Source: Karstenula rhodostoma CBS 690.94
Lineage: Eukaryota > Ascomycota > Dothideomycetes > Pleosporales > Didymosphaeriaceae
Direction of reading: 5' to 3'
Length of the DNA: 64,000 bases
NCBI GenBank assembly: GCA_010093485.1
Contig: MU001505.1
Span: forward strand, 833,375 to 897,374
A program made the translations under genes and the position numbers. The notes beneath the pieces are model-generated. The model searched no databases. It was not told where the DNA came from and saw only the letters and a program-made list of their open reading frames with translations. Below are positions 1 through 11,500 of the stretch, piece after piece. The stretch's first letter is position 1. The number at the start of each line of letters is the position of its first letter.

Positions 1-679
1 GTGGGATCATGTAGAGTATGCTGCTGGGACACTGGAACACACAGGGCCCGCGCAAGTTGGCTGTTGCGGCCGCCGTGCAGCAGCGCATCACGAGTAAGCC
101 GGCGATTTGCAGACTCGAGCAGAAGCATCACCAACGAACCGTGGCGGGCGACGCATCCGGCCCTCGGTCCGACAGCCAGCCAGGGTTTTCACCGTCGCAT
201 GTTTGACGGGGAGATCGACGCCGCTGAGGCATGGGCTCAGCCAACTAGCGCGGGGCCTGTGCGGCATGGAATCATGGTGAAGTGAAAAGTCGCATCGCCT
301 TCATTGAGCCTCAACAGCCCTGCGTGCCGCAGGCGGGCGCTCGCCATCCGTGGTTACCACCCTTACACCCACAGGCTGATGTCCCCATGCGCCCTTGGGC
401 CGGCAAATGCGGCGGATATATTTCTCGCTTAGTCTAGGTCTGGTCCTTTCCGGAGCCACCAGACCTGGAGCGGGAGCCAAGTGTCAGAGCTGCACTTTTC
501 AAACCCAACGTCGGTCGACCTAGCCTTCTGCTCTCCTTCCACTCCGCCTCACAACTTCTCGCAACCGCCATCCGCTTCCGTGTGCGCTCGCAAACCTATG
601 CTGCCGTCACCAACGCGTCCGGAACTGCTGCATCGCTCGTCTCTCGCAACCCCTCCAGCGGCTGGTCTGCTGACCAGAA
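1..679. other. gene-free left edge and promoter region
   Basis: I see no supportable gene here. Open frames across it lack family resemblance and overlap one another. The stretch around 515-560 is pyrimidine-rich, as is common just upstream of fungal start codons, and probably belongs to the promoter or leader of the F-box-like gene that starts at 680. Confidence 0.5.
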
Positions 680-2026
680 ATGGTTAATTCTAAAGATTTC
701 GCTTTCAAAGTCAACAAGCAAACCCCTACCGAAGGATCGTTACCGCCGGCGTATGGCACCGTCATCGACTGCCGTCCGGCGTCCGGAAAGCGGGGAAGAA
801 GTGAAAAGGAAGTCAAGTCTCGACAGGTGAGGTTGACCAGAGTCCCGGATCCGGAGGGCGTGGATAGCAAGAGGCGCAAACGAGAAACCCAGGACTCAAT
901 CAACGACGATGGAACCGCCACAGCCAGCAAGGAGTTTAGTGTTGGCGCAATGTCGACCGCGTCGGCATCCACAGCATCAGCTGAGCAGCCGCCTGTAGTG
1001 CGGAAATCGCAGCCAGCGCCCACCAAGTTCCGAAGAGGCACAGTTTTGAAGAAGCAGGTCGATCTGGACAGCTGGTTTACTATTCTGAGGTTTTCGGATC
1101 CAGCACAACTGCTGGAAATGCGCACCAGGATTGTTTCGTGTTATCGATTCCTGCGAGACAATCCCATGCTTTGGAAGCACAGCAGGGACCACTTTTACGA
1201 CGATACTCTTCCAGATCCACCTTCGGAGCTTTCAGAGTTCCAGTATGCTCATTTGCGACACGGCCACGGATGCATGAGCTGCCACACCAAGTCGACGCGC
1301 AAAACGTACTGGGCATTCCTCCGTCGATGGTGCAAGACCTGTCTGCATTCCAGGATCATCAAAGAGCACGACGTTTTGGGCATGCTCAAGGAGGCGAACG
1401 AGGAGCACATGCTAGACCTCCTCAAGTGTCTACCGGTGGCTATTTTCGACTCGTGGGACAACTACGTCGGCGTCGGACCTGGAAACACGCACCCGCAGAA
1501 GAACGTTTACATCCTTGGAGATGTGGAAAAGCTTCTTGAAGAATACGCCCGGGAACGAGACGAGAACCCTGCGACGTGGCACGCCGAGTGCAGAGTGTGG
1601 ATGGGTGAGAAAGAGAAGGTGATGCAGGAGCGGCACGGCTTTGCGCGCAAGATGGAGCTCTGGGAAGACCACGCACGGCAATCCAAATCGTCCGACTTTC
1701 AGGAAAAGAAGACGGCACGGAAGAGGTACTTCAAGGAGAAGGCGGCCGAGCTCACGCCCCCGATTAGCGAGAAAGAACTGCAGCTGTGTCCATCGTACCG
1801 TCGCGCCGTTGTCATACCCAAAATGCCCAACATGCTTTCCTGGTCTCAGCTGAAGCCCAAGGTCGAGAAAGAGGCGGCAGATGTCAGGGCGCGATGCACG
1901 ACGCCGGACTCCCGGCGTCTGCCTGACCCGTTGTCGTTGGCTCGCGATCGAGTACAACATCATCTCCCATTCTTCTCCCAGCCCAGCAGCGGGACCAACA
2001 CACCGAGTACGGATCCGTTCTTTTAA
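680..2026 (+). CDS. F-box-like protein with a CxxC...CxxC cluster
   Basis: A single-exon frame of 448 residues. The N-terminal 120 residues are basic, Ser/Thr-rich and probably disordered. From about residue 128 (DLDSWFTILRF) to 175 the pattern resembles an F-box: a leucine/phenylalanine-rich helix pair ending in NPMLWKHSRD. It is followed by a likely metal-binding cluster C198-x2-C201 and C218-x2-C221, a layout seen in many fungal F-box proteins. The middle is charged and helical, and the C-terminus is Pro/Ser-rich. If the F-box is real, the protein would be a substrate adaptor of an SCF ubiquitin ligase; this is inferred, and no substrate can be named. The start at 680 is the first in-frame ATG; a later ATG at 950 (MSTASAST) would remove only disordered sequence. 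The gene stands alone, about 1.2 kb from the next one. Confidence 0.75.
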   Translation: MVNSKDFAFKVNKQTPTEGSLPPAYGTVIDCRPASGKRGRSEKEVKSRQVRLTRVPDPEGVDSKRRKRETQDSINDDGTATASKEFSVGAMSTASASTASAEQPPVVRKSQPAPTKFRRGTVLKKQVDLDSWFTILRFSDPAQLLEMRTRIVSCYRFLRDNPMLWKHSRDHFYDDTLPDPPSELSEFQYAHLRHGHGCMSCHTKSTRKTYWAFLRRWCKTCLHSRIIKEHDVLGMLKEANEEHMLDLLKCLPVAIFDSWDNYVGVGPGNTHPQKNVYILGDVEKLLEEYARERDENPATWHAECRVWMGEKEKVMQERHGFARKMELWEDHARQSKSSDFQEKKTARKRYFKEKAAELTPPISEKELQLCPSYRRAVVIPKMPNMLSWSQLKPKVEKEAADVRARCTTPDSRRLPDPLSLARDRVQHHLPFFSQPSSGTNTPSTDPFF

Positions 2027-3249
2027 TCTCGATCGAGTAGGATCTCGCGAGGCACGGGCAGGTACATACTTAACGACTCCATGACAGACATACATACGAC
2101 TTCCGGTGCATGGCATGGAGTTTAGACGACACTAGGGACATGATAGGGTTCGCTGCGCATTGCTCACAGCTTTTGTTTCTCAGCATTAATGGCATACATA
2201 CGCAGGGGGGATTTATTAGGGATTTATTGTTCACATGGGAAGGGAGGATCATTGTTATGGCGCAACGGCATAGAGGGATGTGATACGAGTTTCAGTATTC
2301 ATGGGCATGTTGTTCTTATCACTTGAAGCGTTAATGGATTTCGATGACTACTTGTAATGCAAAAAAGAGACGCGAGTGGTAGAAGGCCAGGTGCAACTTG
2401 TATACACGTGTTGATAATGGGCCTTTCGTGATACGGCGTTGGCGGAGTGGAGTGTTCGGCCCACTTTGGCGGCAAGTGGGCCGCATGATGATGCCGCCCG
2501 CTTAGCAAGGGTGCCGCGAGAGAGCAGCAGCTTACACCATCAGCGGGCATCTAGACGCAGAAGCATTTGGGCTCTGCAGATGTGGCCTTGCGGACACGTT
2601 TTGGATCGGCATCGCAAGGCCTGTCGAGGGTGTATCAGAGGGCTGAAATGTACCCCTCAATGCCTTCATCGATCCAGCAGGCCGCGGCCAATCACAGGGC
2701 GCGGAAGTGCGATGACAGAGGCGCGTGTGCGTGAGGGGAACATGAGGCTCTGCGAGACGCTTCCAATAAAGACGCGTCGCGCCCGTACACGTCTGTCTAG
2801 CTTCGCCGCGGCATCGGCATCCTCTTCCACGGAGACCCAACTCATGGCGAAACGGTCGGCGGAGTGAGGCAGGGTGATTATCAGAGCGGCTTATTCGAGC
2901 AACATGTTCTAGAAAGAAGGTGCACCGAGGCAGGCGATTGGCTGCGAGGCGCGCGTCGACCCACTTGGATAACGTGCCGGGTCGGTTTTGAACGAAGAGG
3001 ATGGAATTTCCAAGCGTGTTTGCCGCTCGAGCTTCGCCGTTTCGCAAGATAAGTACCCCGAGCATCCACTCCGAGCGTCTTGCTCTCTGTTTCTTGTCCA
3101 CACACGCCGCCAATTGAGCTCCGAAACCCGCGACAACTCCATCGTCGCCGTTGTCTGCTCTTATCGCGAGACACTGTCAGACGGATACACTACCGAGGCC
3201 CGATTCGAGATACCTTCCCATCGCCTTTGTCTGCAACACACACACTGCA
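2027..3249. other. intergenic: 3' flank of the F-box-like gene and CCP1 promoter
   Basis: No gene is supported. A CCAATCA sequence at 2688-2694 is a possible Hap-complex (CCAAT) site about 560 bp upstream of the cytochrome c peroxidase start. This would fit haem/respiratory regulation but is only a short match. The pyrimidine-rich stretch 3100-3249 is the probable leader of the peroxidase gene. Confidence 0.4.
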
Positions 3250-4431
3250 ATGGCATCCGCTTCGCGAAGCTTCACCCGCGCTCTGCGCACCGCCGCGCCC
3301 TCCTTCCGCTCCACCTCGACGCGCTCTGCTCGCTTCGTTGCGCCCCAGCAGGCTTTCCGCCAGCAGTACCAGCGCCGCGGCTATGCTTCCGAGGAGCCTG
3401 CAAAGGACAAATATGAAGGCAACCCCAGTGGCTTGATATACGGCGCTGGTGCTCTCGCTGCTGTCGCTGCGGGATATGGCGTCTACCTCATGAACCCTCA
3501 GCTGTTTGGCCAGACGGCCAAGGAGACCGCTGTCTTTGCCCCCAAGTTCGACGACTACCAGAAAGTCTACGACGACATTGCGAAGAGGCTGCAGGAACAC
3601 GACGACTACGATGACGGCAGCTACGGCCCAGTCCTTCTCCGTCTGGCATGGCACGCCTCCGGAACGTGAGTACCCCCCTTCCTCAACCCACAGCAACCCC
3701 TCATACTGACACTCCCCAGCTACGACAAGCTCACCAACACCGGCGGCTCCAACGGCGCAACCATGCGCTTTGCCCCCGAAGGCGACCACGGCGCCAATGC
3801 CGGCCTGAAGGCTGCCCGCGACTTCCTCGAGCCCGTCAAGGAGGCCTTCCCCTGGATCTCCTACTCCGACCTGTGGATCCTCGCCGGCGTTGCCGCCATC
3901 CAAGAGATGCAGGGCCCCAAGGTTCCCTACCGCCCGGGCCGCACCGACCGTGACCTCTCCTTCTGCACGCCCGACGGCCGCCTACCCGACGCCTCGCAGG
4001 GCGCCTCGCACATCCGCGCCATCTTCGGCCGCATGGGCTTCGGCGACAAGGAAATGGTAGCGCTGTCGGGCGCGCACGCGCTCGGCCGCTGCCACACGGA
4101 CCGCTCTGGCTTCGACGGGCCCTGGACCTTCTCCCCCACGACTCTGACAAACGACTACTACAAGCTGCTGCTCGAGGAGCGGTGGAGCTACAAGAAGTGG
4201 AACGGCCCCAAGCAGTTCGAGGACGTCAAGACCAAGAGCCTGATGATGCTGCCCACGGACATGGAGCTCATCAAGGACAAGAGCTTCCGCGCGTACACGG
4301 AGAAGTACGCCCGCGACAACGACGCGTTTTTCAAGGACTTTTCCGAGGCTGTGACGACGCTGTTTGAGCTGGGTGTGCCGTTTACGCACCCGGAGGATCA
4401 GAAGTGGGTGTTCAAGAGCTCGTTTGATTAG
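3250..4431 (+). CDS. CCP1: mitochondrial cytochrome c peroxidase
   Basis: Reduces H2O2 to water with electrons from ferrocytochrome c in the mitochondrial intermembrane space; a class I haem peroxidase. Two exons, 3250-3665 and 3720-4431, with a 54 nt intron (GTGAGT...CCCCAG), encode 375 residues. Residues 1-45 are a basic, Ser/Ala-rich presequence. Residues 61-81 form a Gly/Ala-rich hydrophobic segment, the bipartite sorting signal known from yeast Ccp1. The distal pocket reads RLAWHASGT with R131, W134 and H135. The proximal haem ligand is H258 in SGAHALG. The cytochrome-c-specific radical-site tryptophan is W274 (GPWTF), and the hydrogen-bonding Asp is D319 (LPTDMEL). All catalytic residues are present. 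The splice falls directly after the distal motif and restores [11 protein letters not shown]. The start ATG precedes a normal presequence. I am very confident of the family. Confidence 0.97.
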
Positions 4432-4945
4432 GCAATTGTGGAGGCGGGTTTGCATGGAGTGATTGATATCCTACTAGACCGTTCTTAGAGCTAGACTTTG
4501 CTTGGGCTGAGCTGGAGCGAGTACACACATGTGGTCGCACCACGGTTTCCTTTACCCGATCTCGTCGTGGGTGGCTTGCAGCGCCCCCGGACTTGTATGT
4601 ACGTTATGTGTTGTTACATTCGAATGAGAGTACTACCTACTACCGAGAAGCTACGTCTGTCTTACTGGTGCAATCGTCGCGAACTACGTTATCTCACCCA
4701 CTTTGACATCCCGCTCGACACATACTCTTCCTATCCCAATATACCCCCCTCTGTGACCACTAACCCACCCATCTGCAATACTCGACCTCCCATCTCGCCA
4801 AAGTTTGTACGCGGAAAAGAACCGCCGAGCCGATTCCACACATCCCGCTCAAACTACTCTGTGTACGGGACGGGGTAGGATGTGTCGAAAAAGCGAACGA
4901 GCAGGACCCACGTCAGAAAGGTAAGCTGATGCGATGAGGGAAGTA

Positions 4946-4964
4946 CGAGCGAGCGAGCGAGCGA
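4946..4964. repeat. (CGAG)n microsatellite
   Basis: Close to five tandem copies of CGAG in the 3' flank of the peroxidase gene. Seen directly. Confidence 0.8.
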
Positions 4965-6490
4965 AGCTACCCTGTCTGCCTTTCTTTTCTCCAACTTTCC
5001 TCGCATGTTGCATGGGGGAGGTGGGCAGGGTGTCCGTCTCGTGTGTGGTAGCTGCCTTGCCGTTGTCCTGCACACCGAGTAAGGTGCGTGGAAGCCTTGT
5101 GGGAGGTATTTAACTAACAGTAGCGTATTCGACATTGGAGGAGAAGCGCGATATCCATCCATTCCTTGTAGGTGGGAAGTGGGCTTTATATAAGAGAAAG
5201 TTTTTCTTGCTTGAACCAAGACTGAGATACTAGACATCTGATGGAGGGTTTCTTGCTTGCCTGGCTTAGGTGTTCCTATGGGTGCTTGAAGCCCTGGTGT
5301 CAGTTACAGACAAGCCGCTCGAGATGGATCGACGTCGTGTTCTAGGCACCGGGCCGCGGGTTTGGCGTTTTTGCGACTTCTTGGGTCTGAGGGGGTATGG
5401 AGGGGTGGTGGATGGCAAGGGAGGGGTGGGGGGTAAGGTGGCGAATTGGATATGCGGTCTGCGTTCTGTTCGGGTGTTTTGAGCTGCGTGTCGTACATAC
5501 GACCTTGGAAAGTCACGAGCTCTTCGTACACATGCAGCGGTTTCTGTAGAGGGACACTGAACTAGGGTGTCGGTACAATGAATCTCAAGGGATGTAATCA
5601 GGAATGCCGTCCTTGGTGTAAGTAGAGCGTAGACTTTCATGTGGTAATCATTTACTGGAGGTGTTAATGGCGTGTTCAGGTTTGCCCATGATGGTGTTCC
5701 TCGATACTCCGCTGTTGGTAGTAGATGTGTCTCTTATATATCCTTTGTGCGAGCGGGTTCTTCGCGATGAAGGATCCTGTATTTTATTAATTTGAGAGAT
5801 CGGGGTGAGGTCTGTGTCAGGCGTCTTGAAGAATGTAAGGTCTGCTCAAGGCAAGGTCGCCTACTATACGCCGGATCGTGCGGCGAGCTCGCGGACGGCC
5901 AGCTGTGCAGTAGTTGCATCGAACCACGCTTCTTTCTAGAAGGCTTCATGTTACGGTAGGGTATCTCCGTGGGTTCGTCATTGTGCTTCTCAGCAAGGAA
6001 ATCTGGGCATTAGACGCGTTCGGTGGGGGGAGTGAGAGACGCTTGCGCACGATGGAAGAATGTTCACGTAAGTTGATATTGCAGTGCCTTGTAGACGCCA
6101 CTCGCTCATTGAGCAAGGAAGTCCATATTCCAAAATGATTCTATAATGGTTATTCTTTCTTGTAGTTCTTCCTTTTATTTGGTTACTGGCGCCAGAACAC
6201 GGGTCGATATAACTATGTGGTCTCGTTCAAGTTCGCAGTAGCAATTGTGTGAAGAGGTAGGAGGCCGTAGGACGTTGGGGGGATTCTGAAGGTGGCTCTG
6301 TCTAGGCGGTTGTCATACACATGTATGTGCCGACGCGCATCCGAAGGCAATATAGGGTATGTGGTTTTCTGACTGGAAGTGGTGTCCCGTAAAGTGCTAG
6401 ACAAAAATATGGACTGTGGCTGCCGCCTAATAGTAATACAAAATCAAGTGTTGTAGTGGATGAACGAAGCTCCTTGGCGTTGACAATAAT

Positions 6491-6637
6491 ATAGAGTACC
6501 TATATTGTAGAGATTCACTATGAGGTAGGGTGACTCAATGAAGTAGGGGGGACAAAAAGGCGCGTTGTGCTTTGCCAATGCACGAACAAAGGGGGACCAA
6601 AAAAGTGGCTAAGGCGCGCCCAGATAGAGTACCTATA
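6491..6637. repeat. direct repeat pair ATAGAGTACCTATA
   Basis: The 14-mer ATAGAGTACCTATA occurs at 6491-6504 and exactly again at 6624-6637. Between them lie two related G-rich/A-rich strings, GGGGGACAAAAAGGCGCG near 6547 and GGGGGACCAAAAAAG...AAGGCGCG near 6591. The first 14-mer sits in a short palindrome (AATATAG-AGTAC-CTATATT). It looks like a scrambled duplication or the debris of a small element; no function is evident. Confidence 0.55.
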
Positions 6638-6901
6638 ATAGTAAACTAGTAGTTTTATCTACGGTCTGCTAATTGCACCGCGGAGCACACAGCGGGAATA
6701 ACGCAAGCGACAACTAGAGATCGTGGGTGTGCGTTTGAGACCGCACGACGCAACGGAGAAGGTCGTTCGCTCATGTCCGCGAATATATGTAGCAATTGGC
6801 AATTGCGGGGTACACATGTGTAGTAGGATCGACCTTACCGGTACCAATCTTCATCACCAACACGCGATTCGCGCGACTCGTTCACCCTGCATAAGTATGA
6901 T

Positions 6902-8527
6902 ATGGGTCCTCTAGATTTGCTTGCCCTGCACTGTAACGATGATGCTCACCCTCGTATGAGCGCTGTCGGTTTACAGTGGACTGCAGCAGCTACTTCCTTC
7001 CGCGAGTCGTGTCTAGGCTTCAACGCAACGTCCCTCCTCACGAACTCAACACTTCGTCTGCACGAACATGTACCAACTAATGCTACCGTCCCGCTCCATG
7101 GAATGGACTCTACCTGCAGTCGGGCGGCCCAGCTCTTCTCCGTAGAAGCATGCCGCATAGCCCTCACAGTACCAACCACCAACCGCTCCTCAGTCATCGT
7201 CGAAGTCTTCCTCCCGCGCCATGATTCCTGGACCGGCCGCTACCTCGCAACCGGAAACGGGGGGATAGACGGTTGTATCAAGTACGAAGACATCGCATAC
7301 GGCCTCTCACATGGATTCGCCACGACCGGATCCAACAACGGCCACAATGGCACAGGCGGCAAGGACTTCTTCAACAACGAGGATATTATCATCGACTTCT
7401 CCTGGCGTGCACTGCACACGGCTGCAAACACGGGAAAGACTCTAACCAAAGCCTTTTACAGCAAGGACCTCGGAAAGAGCTACTACATGGGCTGCTCTGG
7501 CGGCGGACGACAAGGCATCCAAGCTGCAGATCTAGCACCGCAAGACTACGACGGCATCCTCGTAGGCTGTCCCGCTCTCAACTTCAACTACATGTCCGCC
7601 TGGCGCGCAAGCTTCTACACCGTCACCGGAACAGCGAACAGTTCTGACTTCATCGCGTTGGAGACATGGCAGGGCCTTATCCACAGCGAAGTCCTGGCCC
7701 AATGCGACGCCCTCGACGGCGTGGAAGACGGCATCCTAACAAACCCGTCCTTATGTCTCGGTGTCTTCCGCCCCGAAGCCCTCCTGTGCACCGCAGACAC
7801 TGTCACCTCCTGCCTCACCGCCGCCCAAGTCAACACAGTCCGTCGCGTCTTCAGCCCCCTCCACGGCGTCGACGGGGAGCTTCTCTACCCGCCGCTCGCC
7901 CCCGGTGCAGAAACCCTCGCAACACAGCGCCTCCTCTCCGGCACGCCCTTCTCCTACTCGGTAGACTGGTTCCGCTTCGCCGTGTACGCCGACCCTTCCT
8001 GGGACCCCTCCACCTTCAGCATCGTCGACGCTGCTGCCGCAAAGACGAGGAATCCGGGAAACGCAGCGACGTGGCCGTCCTCGTTATCCGCCTTCCGCGA
8101 TGCTGGTGGGAAGTTGTTGGTCTTCCATGGCGGCGCGGACCAGCAGATCACCCACTTCGTCACCGAGACGTGGTACGACTACCTCGCCGTGGGCATGGCT
8201 TCCCGCGCTGCAGACCTAGACGCTTGGATGAGATTCTTCTTTGTGCCCGGGATGAACCACTGCTCTGGCGGTGCGGGGGCGTGGCAGATTGGGCAGAGCG
8301 GAGCGGCGGCCGCGGGCATTGGGTTCACGTCGGAGTATAACGTTTTGGCTGCTCTTGTGGAGTGGGTTGAGGGCGGAACGGCACCGGGGGAGATTGTAGG
8401 GACTAAGTTTGTGAACGATACTGTAGCGCGGGGTGTGCAGTTTCGGAGAGTACATTGTAGGTATCCGCTGAGGAGCGTGTATGTGGGTGGGGATGCGGGG
8501 GCGCTGGAGAGCTGGGAGTGTAGGTAG
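6902..8527 (+). CDS. tannase / feruloyl esterase family protein
   Basis: Fungal tannase/feruloyl esterase family (Pfam Tannase), normally secreted enzymes that hydrolyse ester bonds of galloyl or feruloyl groups in plant material. The frame gives 541 residues without introns. The family's CS-D-HC catalytic signature is complete: C198-S199 in GCSGGGRQG, D413 in HGGADQQI, and H453-C454 in GMNHCSGG. The two cysteines are known to form a disulphide bridging Ser and His. There are several N-glycosylation sequons. The oddity is the N-terminus: residues 1-30 contain no signal peptide, yet the mature-type sequence begins near TSFRESCLGF (about residue 31). Either a short upstream exon encodes the signal peptide or the start is disturbed. 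An ATG at 6939 reads MMLTL, signal-like, but in another frame. Specificity (tannin versus ferulate) cannot be read from sequence alone. Confidence 0.9.
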   Translation: MGPLDLLALHCNDDAHPRMSAVGLQWTAAATSFRESCLGFNATSLLTNSTLRLHEHVPTNATVPLHGMDSTCSRAAQLFSVEACRIALTVPTTNRSSVIVEVFLPRHDSWTGRYLATGNGGIDGCIKYEDIAYGLSHGFATTGSNNGHNGTGGKDFFNNEDIIIDFSWRALHTAANTGKTLTKAFYSKDLGKSYYMGCSGGGRQGIQAADLAPQDYDGILVGCPALNFNYMSAWRASFYTVTGTANSSDFIALETWQGLIHSEVLAQCDALDGVEDGILTNPSLCLGVFRPEALLCTADTVTSCLTAAQVNTVRRVFSPLHGVDGELLYPPLAPGAETLATQRLLSGTPFSYSVDWFRFAVYADPSWDPSTFSIVDAAAAKTRNPGNAATWPSSLSAFRDAGGKLLVFHGGADQQITHFVTETWYDYLAVGMASRAADLDAWMRFFFVPGMNHCSGGAGAWQIGQSGAAAAGIGFTSEYNVLAALVEWVEGGTAPGEIVGTKFVNDTVARGVQFRRVHCRYPLRSVYVGGDAGALESWECR

Positions 8528-11500
8528 TCAAGCGTACGTGGATCCGTCGAGTTAATCCTGTTTTGCAGGCCTTGTATCGCGCCACTGTGTTTGAGTTGGG
8601 CAGGGCATGATCCATGGCAGACGGAGTACACCATAGGCTTGCGCGTATACCACCATCTTTGCCTTATATCGCCCATGTTCATAAAACCACTGCTAGATCT
8701 AGACATCATGTTCGATCCCAACAGCCCTCAAGAACTCCGGAACTCCGGAACACACGTAGTATACATCCCCATCAACAGGCGCGTTCTTTGCTTCTCCCTC
8801 AGTTACTCAGCAACCCCCCACATACACCTCAAGTATCCCATCTCCATCCCAAACGATTGCAAAACGATATACCCCGTAGCTAGAAACGCACACAAACCAT
8901 ATCTACGCAAGACAGCTTACCCCCCACTACCGCAGCGACCGACACTTCTACGACCCTTGCGTCTCCCCAATAGGCTCCGTCCACAGACAGGATCATGCAT
9001 GACTGGCCGGACCCATGTCCATGCGGTTCCAAACCTGACAGCCGGCAGCCTAGCCTTATCTTGCCCTCGTTTCGCTGTCTTGCTCGAAACCCTGCTCTGC
9101 TTGGTAGTGAAACGATGGACTTTGCTCTAGAAAACTTTCCCAGTGCCAGGATCCATGTGTGTGGGGATGATGTTTCCCGCCATCCATCAATCAATCAATC
9201 AATCAAACAAACCAGCCCATCCCGACCACAGCGTTGCTTCTGTTCACTCGGTCGGCAAGGTAACCCTGATACCTCGCCCACGCACATTATGGGTAGGTAG
9301 ATCTGGGTCCATCCACGAGCACCGAGTGGCGTAACTGTCTACCATCTCCGCAAACGCCAGTACATCTCCGGGGATTAGATTAATGAGACGGGACCAGACC
9401 TCCGGTCTCGAGTCCAGAGCATCACCTCACCCGTCCCGTCCCTAAAAACACGGTGAGCCGAGTCCCCCATCGGCCCGAACCCACCACCCACACGGCCTTC
9501 TTTCCTTCTACGATCCTTCAGACACCCTTCCCAAGCTCACTGCTGGTTCTGTGCAGCAAGGGCAACCCTGGCCCCTTTCGCTTCCACACCTCGGCATCCT
9601 ACACACACCATGTCTTTCCTTCCCACAGGTTCGCTATGTGTGTGCTCATAGTCCTACTCTTCCTGTACCGGCACCTTCCCTTCCAGCATCTGCATGCCAC
9701 CGCACCCCCAGCCTACCTACGACTTAAAGTGTACCGCAGTGCCTACCGGATGCGTCCTACTGCGAACTAAAGTGCGTATGTAGGTACCCGATGCGCTTTG
9801 CCGCATCGCATCTCAAAACAGCCAGCTCTGCGGGGTCTGCGAGCGTTAGACTACTGCCAGCCTCCACCACTCACTGCACATGAACCCCCCTGCAAGTGTA
9901 GGACCGTTCAGCCTGCTTGCTTGCGACCCAGCCCAGTCCAGTCCAGCCCCAGCCCCAACCCCAGCCCGTGGCTACGTGCGTCTTCGTGCCCCGACCCAGG
10001 TTCCACGTCGTTCGCTCGCAGCACATGCATGAACGGGCCCATCCGCGCGCGCGTGCATGCGTGCTGCCTGCACCGCTGCCGCTACCACAAACAGCGTAGA
10101 AACCGCGAGGGGACGACCGGCGTGCGCTACGGCGACGCCGTACGTAGAGCGTATTCCGAGCGAGGGGAACCTTTGGCGCAGCGGCTTTCTCGGAGCGACA
10201 CGGCCGGGCTCGCTGGCAAAAGGCCCGCAAGCATCACGAGTCGAGTCGGGAGGGCACACGGGGGAGGGGGGGTGGTTTGACGAGTGCGGCCGCGTGTGCG
10301 CGAGGCTGAGAAATGAAAAGGGGAGGGGAAGGGACGAGGCGGCGAGAATAGGTACCTACCCTACGCGTGAACTCCAATCGTGAGAGTCGGACGACGTGGC
10401 CGACGACCACACGTTACATGACTCTCAACGGCGTCGAGTAGGCGCCTGCACTGAATGCACCATGGAGCTTGGCGTCGACGTGCCGTTGCGCCCGACGCGT
10501 CACGAAACCCTTCGGAGCATTCCCCACGTACTTTGGACGGAAATTTTTTCGTATGCGCATGTCGCACCGCGTCTCGTACATGCACAGTCCAATGTACGGC
10601 CTCGCTACACAGAGTCGGGAGGTAATCGAATCTGGGGCTCGGTTCCAGAATTAGCTTCTCGAAGATGAGATGTCAGCTAACCTGGGCGGACGTTGCGCTG
10701 AAACTCGAGGCCATATCTTAACTAATCAGGGCATGGGCGACAACTGAAAAGGTTGTAGACCGGGAAGAGATAGCTCTTTGTCGGTTAGGTGCCGCGAAGG
10801 AGATAGCAGCAATCCTTTGACGCCACCAACAAAAGGTTCGTGGCTGCTGCGGCTTCCCGTGCAATCGTCCTGCCCACACAGCTGCTCTTCTCCAATCTAT
10901 CGCGCTGTAACGGGGAATCTCTACGACCGGACAAGCCCCCTCATCCAGGCAGTGACAGACGCGAATGACGTGTCACCGCATGTCGTACACGCCATTGCCA
11001 GCATGCTGGCGCGAAGTTGTTCCGAGAAATGACGAGGTGGGTCGAATTCTCTTGTGGTCGTTTTGGAGGCGCATGATCTGCGAGCGAGCCGTGAAGGGCA
11101 CACGACTCGTGCGTCTCTGGCACGGCCCGCCACATCTGTCTGCGAACATCGCTTGTGGTTCAGCCGAGGGCTTTCCTTTTTGTGATCCTGGGCCTACGCC
11201 ACGTGCGATGCACGCAGTCACGCATAGCAACGTATGAGGAACCCGCCATGCGTGACAAAGAAATGGGTCGCGCATTGGCGGTGCCTGGGAGCCGATATCA
11301 TGGCCAGGAACGCAAGAAATCTCCCGCGGCAGGACTGGCTATCACTGCGGGCGCGCAGACTAGGGTTGCAACCGAAGATGGTGGTTTGAAGGCTGCAATA
11401 TTGGTGAGAGGGACCAGGGATGCGCATGATCGGCTATGGATGCTGCCTCGAGTCATGCCACATGCCTGCTTGTCCATGCCCCCTACATCGGACTGCACGT

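Larger units (their letters stand above)
4432..6901. other. gene-free 2.5 kb intergenic region
   Basis: No coding region is supported on either strand; the frames present are short and without recognisable composition. It contains a small (CGAG)n microsatellite at 4946-4964 and a pair of direct repeats at 6491-6504 and 6624-6637, listed separately. The 3' end (about 6700-6901) should hold the tannase promoter and possibly a missed first exon. Confidence 0.4.

Noticed and set aside
3190..3903. 237-codon minus-strand frame over CCP1
   Set aside because: It is the shadow of the peroxidase gene in GC-rich DNA.
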